Positions 57,626 to 64,000 of a DNA stretch of 64,000 bases are shown here, in pieces. Made by a program: the position numbers and the translations under genes. The notes beneath the pieces were generated by a model. That model did not search any database and had not been told where the DNA came from. It saw only the letters and a list, made by a program, of their open reading frames with translations. Source of the stretch: Cobetia sp. L2A1 (lineage in GTDB: Bacteria > Pseudomonadota > Gammaproteobacteria > Pseudomonadales > Halomonadaceae); the NCBI RefSeq assembly GCF_009796845.1, contig NZ_CP047025.1, forward strand, positions 4,054,939 to 4,118,938, given 5' to 3'. Positions within the stretch are counted from its first letter, which is position 1; every line of letters begins with the position of its first letter.

Positions 57626-59511
57626 GAGTGCTCTCCTGCAGGGCGATCAGTCTCGCGACTCGCTTGTTGGACTTGCCACAGGCGCCAGTAAGCTCCTTGA
57701 GCGGCCAAGAGAGTGGCGTGGTTGCCTTGCTCCAGAATGCACCCGTCTTGCAGTACTAGAATGCTCTGACAGGCCTGTACTGCCGACAGGCGGTGACTAT
57801 TGATGATCAGGCTGCGCCGCCGGCCAGTGATATCTGGCTGTTGCAACTGGGCGAGTGTAGTGAGCAAGGCGCGTTCCGTCACCTGATCCACCGCCGACAA
57901 GGTGTCATCGAGCAGCAGGATAGGCGCATCCGTGAGCAGGCTTCGGGCAAGCGCCAAACGTTGCCGCTGTCCACCGGAGAGGGTGATGCCGCGTTCTCCG
58001 ATCAGCGTGTCGAGCCCATCAGGCATACGACGCAGGTCATCATCGAAGGCGGCGGCTGTCAGAGCGCTACGAATCTCGGCATGACTCGCCCCGGGGCGGG
58101 CGAGGGCGACGTTATCAGCGACCGACAGCGCGAACAGGAAGGGGTCCTGTGGTACCAGCGAGAATTGCGGGCGCCATGCCGATAGTGTGTACTCACTCGC
58201 TTCGTGCCCACCTAGCGCGAGCTGCCCTTGCGATGCGGTCATCGGCCAGCTACGTGACAGCAGGCGTAACAGGGTCGACTTTCCACTACCGGTAGCACCG
58301 ACGATGCCGAGACTCTCACCGGCGGAAACCTGCAACGATAGAGGCCCGAGTGCACGCTGCTGGCTACCTGGATATCTGAATTCATTGACTTCAAGGCGAA
58401 GTGAGTGATCGCATACTTCATCACGGAGGCCGTTGTCCTGAAGTGCTTCCGGCGCCGCGTGGAATACCGATAGTCGTCGAGCGGCTGCAGCACCGCGCTG
58501 CAGGATGTTGAGGCACCAGCCAAGAGCGAACATCGGCCATATCAGCTGAGCGAGATAGAGGCTGAAACTGGTGAGCTGGCCGAGTGTGATGGCGTCTTCG
58601 AGATAGCGCCAGCTGCCTACGCTGAGTGTCAGGAGTGTGGCGACTGACAGCGAAATAAAGACGACAGGATCAAAGGCAGCTTCGAGTTTCTGGACACGAT
58701 AGTCGACAGCTTCAGCGGCGCCTGCGCGCCGTGAGAAAGCGGTTGTCTCATCATCAAGCAGCGCGTGACTTCTAAGCATGCGGATGCCGGCGAAGGCTTC
58801 CTGCGTCTGATCATTCAAGTCAGAGAAGCGCTCAAGCGACTCTCGAAAGCGTTCACCAACACGCGTAGAGATACGTGCAAAAGCCCAGGCCATGAACGGG
58901 AAAGGCAATAACGCGAGTAATGTCAGGGGAACATCGATACCGATCAGCATGATGCCAAGCACCAGCACGAAGGTCATGGCCCCATCGACACTGGAGAGAA
59001 CACCTTCGGCGGCGGCCATCTCCACGGCATCGATATCCTGGCTGGCATGCGCCATCAGATCGCCGGTGCGATGATGTTGGTAGAAGCCCGGGTCGAGTCG
59101 CGTCAGCTTGGCGTGAAAGGCATCACGTTGCTCGGTGCCCAGCTGGTAGGCGGTGCCGAACAGTGTGACGCGCCACGCATAGCGCAGCGCGTAGAGCCCC
59201 ACTCCCGCTCCGATGAGCCACAGTAGCCGTGTCATCAGCGCTTCGCGATTCAGCGTGCCGGCACGCAAGGCATCGATGGTGACACCAATGGCCCACGGCA
59301 AGAGTAGATTCAGCCCCGCCACGCCAATCAGAAACACGATGGCCAGCAGGTAGCGCGGCCAATGGCGTTTGAAGAAGGCGATTAGCAGGCTGCGTAGCGG
59401 AGTGGTGGAAGGTGTGCCCGAGGAGCTGTCCGGGAGGGTATGCGGTGTACCGAGGTTATCGCTTTTCTGTGTGGCATCTTGCACCGTTGCCGGTGTCTCG
59501 CGTCCTGCCAT
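57622..59511 (-). CDS. mdlA: Heterodimeric ABC exporter half, MdlA-like
   Basis: 629 residues from the ATG at 59511 (AGGGG upstream). A longer frame to 59613 is possible but its leader is unlike the family. An N-terminal extension of about 50 polar residues precedes the six-helix domain. ATPase: Walker A GATGSGKST, signature LSGGQRQRLALARSLL, Walker B LLLDDTLSAVD, where Asp replaces the catalytic Glu. With MdlB (degenerate signature, intact Glu) one ATP site is complete and one is not, as in other heterodimeric exporters. The gene pair overlaps by four bases and follows mnmE on the same strand. Confidence 0.9.
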   Translation of the reverse strand: MAGRETPATVQDATQKSDNLGTPHTLPDSSSGTPSTTPLRSLLIAFFKRHWPRYLLAIVFLIGVAGLNLLLPWAIGVTIDALRAGTLNREALMTRLLWLIGAGVGLYALRYAWRVTLFGTAYQLGTEQRDAFHAKLTRLDPGFYQHHRTGDLMAHASQDIDAVEMAAAEGVLSSVDGAMTFVLVLGIMLIGIDVPLTLLALLPFPFMAWAFARISTRVGERFRESLERFSDLNDQTQEAFAGIRMLRSHALLDDETTAFSRRAGAAEAVDYRVQKLEAAFDPVVFISLSVATLLTLSVGSWRYLEDAITLGQLTSFSLYLAQLIWPMFALGWCLNILQRGAAAARRLSVFHAAPEALQDNGLRDEVCDHSLRLEVNEFRYPGSQQRALGPLSLQVSAGESLGIVGATGSGKSTLLRLLSRSWPMTASQGQLALGGHEASEYTLSAWRPQFSLVPQDPFLFALSVADNVALARPGASHAEIRSALTAAAFDDDLRRMPDGLDTLIGERGITLSGGQRQRLALARSLLTDAPILLLDDTLSAVDQVTERALLTTLAQLQQPDITGRRRSLIINSHRLSAVQACQSILVLQDGCILEQGNHATLLAAQGAYWRLWQVQQASRETDRPAGEHS

Positions 59512-59532
59512 ATCGCCCCCTGTCCTGCCTTC

Positions 59533-59570
59533 GCCCCTGCCCCCGCCTGTCGGGAGTGATCGGCAGGGGC
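59533..59570. repeat. GC-rich inverted repeat between mnmE and mdlA
   Basis: GCCCCTGCC and GGCAGGGGC pair over nine bases around a 20-base loop. No T-run. It may be a rho-assisted end of the mnmE transcript or a processing element. Confidence 0.55.
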
Positions 59571-59624
59571 AGTATAGCGAGGTGGCGATGTGTGGGGGCA
59601 ACAAGACATGCACTACTGTCCGCG

Positions 59625-61040
59625 TTATTTGCCGATGCAGAAGCTGCCAAAGATCTCGCCGAGCAGGTCATCAGCAGAGAACTCCCCTGTAATCTCGGAC
59701 AGCGCCATCTGGGCAGCGCGCAGGTCTTCGGCCAACAACTCGCCCGCACTGGCACCGAGCAGTTGAGCCTCACCATTGTCGAGTGACTCGCCGGCGCGCT
59801 CCAGCGCATCCAGATGACGACGGCGGGCACTGAAGCGGCCCTCGGCAGTACCAGTGAAGCCCATGATGTCCTTCAGATGATCGCGTAGTGCCCCAAGGCC
59901 CTGATTGTCGCGTGCAGAGATACGCACCACGCTGGCTTTATGGCGTGCCTGTTCAATATTGCCCGTATCAGTATTCGCATCTGTCAGCCCTGGCGTTTCA
60001 CCACTGGTATCGATCTTGTTGCGAACCAGTGTCAAGCGGGTGGGGTCTGGCAGACGCGCCACAAACTCTGGCCAGATCTCCATGGGATCCGTCGCCTCGG
60101 TCGTTGCCGCATCTACTAGCAGCAACACGCGATCCGCCTTTTCAATCTCGTTCCATGCACGCTGCACTCCTATGCGTTCAACGGCATCGGGTGTGTCGCG
60201 CAGGCCGGCAGTATCAATGATGTGCAGCGGCATTCCGTCGAGATGAATGTGCTCGCGCAGCACGTCACGGGTGGTGCCCTCGATGTCGGTGACGATGGCG
60301 GTGTCCTGCTCGGTCAGTGCGTTGAGCAGACTCGACTTGCCAGCATTGGGACGTCCGGCGATCACCACCGTCATGCCCTCGCGCATCAAGGCGCCCTGAT
60401 TGGCAGCAGCCCGCACGCCGGCCAGCTCTGCCTTGACCTCCGTCAAGCGGGCAGCGACATGACCATCAGCGAGAAAATCGATCTCTTCCTCGGGGAAGTC
60501 GATAGCCGCTTCGACATAGATGCGCAGCTCAATCAGGCGCTGCACCAAGGCGCTAACGCGAGTTGAAAACTCGCCCTTCAATGAGCGCAATGCGTTCTCG
60601 GCAGCAGCCCGTGAGCTGGCATCAATCAGGTCAGCGATTGCCTCGGCCTGTGCCAGATCGACCTTGTCGTTGAGGAAGGCACGCTCGGAGAACTCACCCG
60701 GGCGTGCCAGGCGTGCGCCAAGCTGAACGCAGCGCTCCAGCAGCAGGTCCATGATGACTGGTCCACCGTGGCCCTGTAGCTCCAGTATATCCTCGCCAGT
60801 GAAGGAATTCGGCCCCTTGAAGAAGAGTGCGATCCCCTCATCGAGCGCGATGGGACTGCCTGTGGTATCCAGGCCCATGAAGGGGCCGTAGTGCGCGTAG
60901 CGAGGCGCTGGACACTGGCCAAGCATGGCGCTGGCAATGGCCTGGCAGGCGGGGCCAGAGACACGGATGATGCCAACGCCGCCACGACCCGGTGGAGTGG
61001 CCAGCGCAGCGATGGAGTCGGGCTGATAGACGGAAGACAT
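59625..61040 (-). CDS. mnmE: tRNA modification GTPase MnmE
   Basis: 471 residues from the ATG at 61040, with GAGGT seven bases upstream. N-terminal folate-binding domain ([30 protein letters not shown]), the helical domain, and the GTPase inserted in it: G1 [10 protein letters not shown]2 [15 protein letters not shown]3 DTAGLRDT, G4 NKID. It ends with the CIGK motif. Partner of MnmG in U34 tRNA modification. It follows yidC on the same strand, the usual order. Confidence 0.98.
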   Translation of the reverse strand: MSSVYQPDSIAALATPPGRGGVGIIRVSGPACQAIASAMLGQCPAPRYAHYGPFMGLDTTGSPIALDEGIALFFKGPNSFTGEDILELQGHGGPVIMDLLLERCVQLGARLARPGEFSERAFLNDKVDLAQAEAIADLIDASSRAAAENALRSLKGEFSTRVSALVQRLIELRIYVEAAIDFPEEEIDFLADGHVAARLTEVKAELAGVRAAANQGALMREGMTVVIAGRPNAGKSSLLNALTEQDTAIVTDIEGTTRDVLREHIHLDGMPLHIIDTAGLRDTPDAVERIGVQRAWNEIEKADRVLLLVDAATTEATDPMEIWPEFVARLPDPTRLTLVRNKIDTSGETPGLTDANTDTGNIEQARHKASVVRISARDNQGLGALRDHLKDIMGFTGTAEGRFSARRRHLDALERAGESLDNGEAQLLGASAGELLAEDLRAAQMALSEITGEFSADDLLGEIFGSFCIGK

Positions 61041-61170
61041 GCGAAGACCTCGGGCAGGGAGCCAGAAAGTGAAGAAGAGATGGCACGTATTGTCGCGGTT
61101 GGTGCCCCGTGACAGCAAGTGAGGGTAATTGGTCGAGGCGAGGCCGGCTTGCGGTGTGCTGTCTTGAAAC

Positions 61171-61203
61171 GACACGACCCCCGCCAGAGGCGAGGGTCGT
61201 GTC
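61171..61203 (-). terminator. Hairpin after yidC
   Basis: GACACGACCC and GGGTCGTGTC pair over ten bases with inner CGCC/GGCG. On the minus strand it is followed only by GTTTC, so termination is probably partial, allowing read-through into mnmE. Confidence 0.55.
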
Positions 61204-61241
61204 AGTCATGCATCGATCATGTCGAGGCGGAGTAAAGCACG

Positions 61242-62906
61242 TTAGATGCTTTTCTTGACCGGCTCGGCTTTTTCGATCTGGCGCGTGATGAAGTACTGCT
61301 GGGTGATCGACAGCGTGTTGTTGACGATCCAGTACAGGACCAGGCCCGCCGGGAACCACAGGAAGAAGAAGGTGAAGACGATAGGCAGCATCTTCATGAT
61401 CTTCGCCTGGGTGGGGTCCGGAGGTGTCGGGTTCAGCTGCTGCTGAATGAACATCGTAGCGCCCATGATGATCGGCAGGATAAATAGCGGATCTTTCATC
61501 GAGAGATCTTGAATCCAGAGCATGAACGGCGCATGGCGCAGCTCAACGGATTCCATCAGCATCCAGTACAGGGCAATGAAGACCGGCATCTGAATGACGA
61601 TAGGCAGACAGCCGCCCAGCGGATTGATCTTCTCCGTCTGGTAGAACTTCATCATCTCTTGAGAGACTTTCTGGCGGTCGCCGCCATGCTTTTCCTTGAT
61701 GCGCTGCATCTCGGGGCCCATCTTGCGCATCTTGGCCATCGAGCGGTAAGCCGTCGCAGACAGCGGGAACAGCACAACCTTGACCAGCACGGTCAACAGG
61801 ATGATGGAGGCACCCCAGTTACCGACCAGTGCGTGGATATGCTCCAGCAGCCAGAACAGCGGGTTGGCGAGGAACCACAACCAACCGAAGTCGACGACCA
61901 GTTCCAGGTAAGGCGCGGTGGCCTCAAGCTGGTCTTGATCCTTCGGGCCAACGTACAGCGTGGCGCCTAACTCAGCTTGCTGGCCGGCAGCGACCTGCGT
62001 GCTCGGGCTGGCAAATGCCGCCACGTTGCGCTGCTGTTTGTCGATGCTGGTGTAGTACAGGTTCTTCTGATTCTCATTCGGGACCCAGGCAGACACGAAG
62101 TAATGCTGGATCAAGGACACCCAGCCCCCCTGAATGTCGGCATTCTTGAAGCTGCCCTCCTGGATGTCGTCGAAGTCGACCTTCTGGTAGTGATTCTCTT
62201 CAGAAGAGAAGGCCGCGCCCAGATAGGACTTCATGCCCATGCCGCCGCCGGTAGACGGGTCTGCGCTGTTATCGCGTGCCAGCTGACCAATGAAGCGAGC
62301 GCTGATCGGCTGCTGAGACTGGTTGTCCAACAGATAGTCTACCTTGAGCTGGTAGCTGTCCTTGCTGACGGTGAAGCGCTTGATGATCGCAACGCCATTG
62401 ACGTCAGCCTTCAGATTGATCTGCAGACTCTTCTCGCTTTCGCCAAGCGTATAGCTGTTGCTGTCGGCGGAGAAGGCGATACGTCCCTTGTGTCCATCCA
62501 GCTGTAGGCCAGACTTGGCCACATAGCTGCGTGACTGGTTATCAGACAGCAGGACGAAGGGAGACTCGGAGGCGTTGTTCTGCTTGTGCTCGAGCAGTGC
62601 AGCGTAGACCACGTCGCCACCCTGCGGATCGATGCGCAGATCAAGCACATCGGTCTTGATCTCAATCAGATTACTGCTCGGAGTGCTGGCAGCGGTGTCC
62701 GGTGTGGAGAGGCCTGCAGCATTGTCGGCAGTAGCGCTGCTACTCGGAGCTTCTAGGCCCTGAGCAGTCGCTTTGGCAGCCTGAGTGGCGACCTGGGGAG
62801 CCTGTGTTTCCGCAGCCGGCTGATCGTAATCCTTGTTCCACTGGATCACCATTAGATAGGCGACAACCGCAAGCGGAATCACGAGGAGTAATCGTTTGAC
62901 GTCCAT
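61242..62906 (-). CDS. yidC: Membrane protein insertase YidC
   Basis: 554 residues. First membrane helix at the N-terminus (MDVKRLLLVIPLAVVAYLMVIQW), a Gln/Ala/Ser-rich linker, the large periplasmic domain, then five helices. The cytosolic loop with MRKMGPEMQRIKEKHGGDRQKVSQEMMKFYQTEKINPLGGCLPIVIQMPVFIALYWMLMESVELR and QQQLNPTPPDPTQAKIMKMLPIVFTFFFLWFPAGLVLYWIVNN are typical. It inserts and folds inner-membrane proteins, including the ATP synthase c subunit. It follows rnpA directly, without yidD between. Confidence 0.98.
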   Translation of the reverse strand: MDVKRLLLVIPLAVVAYLMVIQWNKDYDQPAAETQAPQVATQAAKATAQGLEAPSSSATADNAAGLSTPDTAASTPSSNLIEIKTDVLDLRIDPQGGDVVYAALLEHKQNNASESPFVLLSDNQSRSYVAKSGLQLDGHKGRIAFSADSNSYTLGESEKSLQINLKADVNGVAIIKRFTVSKDSYQLKVDYLLDNQSQQPISARFIGQLARDNSADPSTGGGMGMKSYLGAAFSSEENHYQKVDFDDIQEGSFKNADIQGGWVSLIQHYFVSAWVPNENQKNLYYTSIDKQQRNVAAFASPSTQVAAGQQAELGATLYVGPKDQDQLEATAPYLELVVDFGWLWFLANPLFWLLEHIHALVGNWGASIILLTVLVKVVLFPLSATAYRSMAKMRKMGPEMQRIKEKHGGDRQKVSQEMMKFYQTEKINPLGGCLPIVIQMPVFIALYWMLMESVELRHAPFMLWIQDLSMKDPLFILPIIMGATMFIQQQLNPTPPDPTQAKIMKMLPIVFTFFFLWFPAGLVLYWIVNNTLSITQQYFITRQIEKAEPVKKSI

Positions 62907-62989
62907 TGTGTATGCCCGTTGGAGGGTGAATCAATCTGGCGGGAGTCAGATGAGACCGGTCACGAACGGATGGGCGTATAACGAAAAAA

Positions 62990-63040
62990 ACGCCACATGC
63001 CGGACGCACCGGGAAGGTGTCGCGTCAGGCAGGTGGCGTT
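62990..63040 (-). terminator. Hairpin overlapping the rnpA stop codon
   Basis: On the minus strand AACGCCACCTGCC near the end of rnpA pairs with GGCATGTGGCGTT, followed by TTTTTT. One arm codes for the last residues of rnpA (TPPA-stop). It may terminate or attenuate the rpmH-rnpA transcript before yidC. Confidence 0.6.
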
Positions 63041-63414
63041 GACTTAGCCGCTTTCAGGCGTCTGGCATCCTTCTCCAGACGAGACCACATGCCGTCAAGC
63101 TGGCGATGCAGAGTCTCGTTATCCAGCTCATTCACACCTCGTTTGGCCAAAACGACAATGTCGATGGCCGGAAGGCGTTGCTGGCGGAGGCGAATGGATT
63201 CTCGCGTCAGACGTTTGAGGCGGTTGCGATCTACGGCACGGCGCACGTTCTTCTTGCTGAACACCAACCCCAGGCGGGCATGTCCCAAGTCATTCGGACA
63301 GGCCAGGGCCAAAAGCCCCTTGCCGTGTACCTTGAGGATGGTGTGATCGAAGACGTGCCGGTAATCCCCGGCAGTCAGCAAGCGAAGCTGCCGGGGAAAT
63401 CCCTGACGGGACAT
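63025..63414 (-). CDS. rnpA: Ribonuclease P protein component RnpA
   Basis: 129 residues. Family centre LGLVFSKKNVRRAVDRNRLKRLTRESIR (the RNR motif that binds the RNA subunit and pre-tRNA leader), with FPRQLRLLTAGDYRHVFD at the N-terminus. It helps RNase P mature tRNA 5' ends. It begins 11 bases after rpmH on the same strand. Confidence 0.97.
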   Translation of the reverse strand: MSRQGFPRQLRLLTAGDYRHVFDHTILKVHGKGLLALACPNDLGHARLGLVFSKKNVRRAVDRNRLKRLTRESIRLRQQRLPAIDIVVLAKRGVNELDNETLHRQLDGMWSRLEKDARRLKAAKSTPPA

Positions 63415-63425
63415 CCGGGCCTCGA

Positions 63426-63560
63426 TCAGGCGCTCAGACGCTTACGGCCTTTCGCACGACGGCGCTGGATGACCGCACGGCCACCTTTGGTCGCCATACG
63501 AGCACGGAAACCGTGTGTGCGCTTGCGCTTAAGGACGCTCGGCTGAAATGTGCGTTTCAT
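63426..63560 (-). CDS. rpmH: Ribosomal protein L34 (bL34)
   Basis: 44 residues from the ATG at 63560: [44 protein letters not shown]. It is fully typical of the family. The longer frame adds a leader that belongs to the promoter region. A GGGAAGAAG stretch lies upstream. First gene of rpmH-rnpA-yidC-mnmE. Confidence 0.99.
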   Translation of the reverse strand: MKRTFQPSVLKRKRTHGFRARMATKGGRAVIQRRRAKGRKRLSA

Positions 63561-64000
63561 AGCTGCTTCTTCCCACGTGGTTGTTTGGAAAAGGTCAACG
63601 AATGTTGCCCTGTATCCACATGAGGACAGGGCAGATTGGTCAGGGGCAGGGATTCTAGTGAATCTACAAGTGGCTTGCAATGTCGAGTCGAAAGTTGTCC
63701 ACAGCCGGTTGATGGTATTTCAGTCTGTTTGTGCGCCGCGCCGCCCGCCAGATGGCGATTCCTGTCTTGTGATGGTGGATTCGAAGTCGAATGTAGATGG
63801 GTAAAAAAACTTGGTTTGCCTTGCCAACATTATCAGGAGGTCCTGGATACCACCTCGAGCAGCTTGTCATCGAGAGGTAAAAAGTCCCAGGTCAAAAAGC
63901 ATTGAGTCCGCAGGGCATGGCGAGACGACGGGGAGATGTTTTGCATGGTGTGTCAATCATTGTCAGGTGATGCAGGTATCTCGTGAGATACGGGTCCTGT
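63561..64000. other. Region upstream of rpmH (expected rpmH-dnaA gap)
   Basis: 440 bases without a supported gene to the window edge. Two DnaA-box-like 9-mers with one mismatch lie at 63612-63620 (GTATCCACA) and 63695-63703 (TTGTCCACA). A near-perfect 16-base palindrome GTATCTC-GT-GAGATAC is at 63976-63991. In relatives dnaA starts divergently from rpmH, so its promoter is probably here or just beyond. Confidence 0.5.

Noticed and set aside
63565..63585. CACGTG near rpmH as a parS site
   Set aside because: The flanks (TTCC-CACGTG-GTTG) match only half of the consensus; weaker than the site at 32837.

Overview
The window is a stretch of chromosome from a gammaproteobacterium, most likely of the Halomonadaceae / Oceanospirillales type. 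This is inferred from gene order and protein resemblance only: pst genes with very long PstC/PstA, a glmU-glmR-glmS block beside the atp operon, parAB-rsmG-mnmG, and rpmH-rnpA-yidC-mnmE at the right end. No rRNA, tRNA, CRISPR array, insertion sequence or prophage is visible. The arrangement is typical of the neighbourhood of a replication origin; dnaA itself would lie just beyond the right edge.

Layout. 1-4.2 kb: phosphate uptake (pstA partial, pstC, pstS, minus strand) with a Pho-box-like site before pstC. 4.5-13.1 kb: single genes (hotdog thioesterase, TRAP receptor, uvrD, hexR, an unknown small protein, an NSS sodium symporter, a DUF72 protein). 13.3-15.3 kb: YitT-like membrane protein and convergent rluF. 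15.4-19.6 kb: amino-sugar supply for the envelope (glmU, glmR, glmS), with a TTTCG-repeat operator before glmR. 19.9-27.0 kb: complete F1Fo ATP synthase operon atpIBEFHAGDC. 27.4-31.9 kb: parA/parB segregation genes, rsmG and mnmG. 31.9-33.2 kb: gene-free region with many DnaA-box-like 9-mers, the best origin candidate. 33.2-35.6 kb: glutamine-type ABC importer (glnHPQ). 35.8-44.2 kb: erpA, argC, a ClC channel, hemJ, thiD, hemL, and a two-domain phosphotransferase/P-loop kinase.

44.3-50.8 kb: the most distinctive part. A lipoprotein with a strict seven-residue repeat stands beside a collinear curli (functional amyloid) cluster: two csgD-like regulators, csgE, csgF, csgG, csgB and a curlin of 369 residues built from about 29 eleven-residue units. 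No csgC is present. All curli genes lie on one strand, unlike the divergent csgDEFG/csgBAC arrangement of Escherichia coli.

51.3-59.5 kb: rdgB-hemW, an OmpA-domain lipoprotein, rlmJ with a long basic tail, and a heterodimeric MdlA/MdlB-like ABC exporter. 59.6-63.6 kb: mnmE, yidC, rnpA, rpmH (minus strand), with yidD absent from its usual place. Most genes are ordinary housekeeping genes. The observations most worth a second look are the enlarged curli fibre gene and its twin regulators, the heptad-repeat lipoprotein, the DnaA-box clusters (next to mnmG and before hemL), and the glmR operator.
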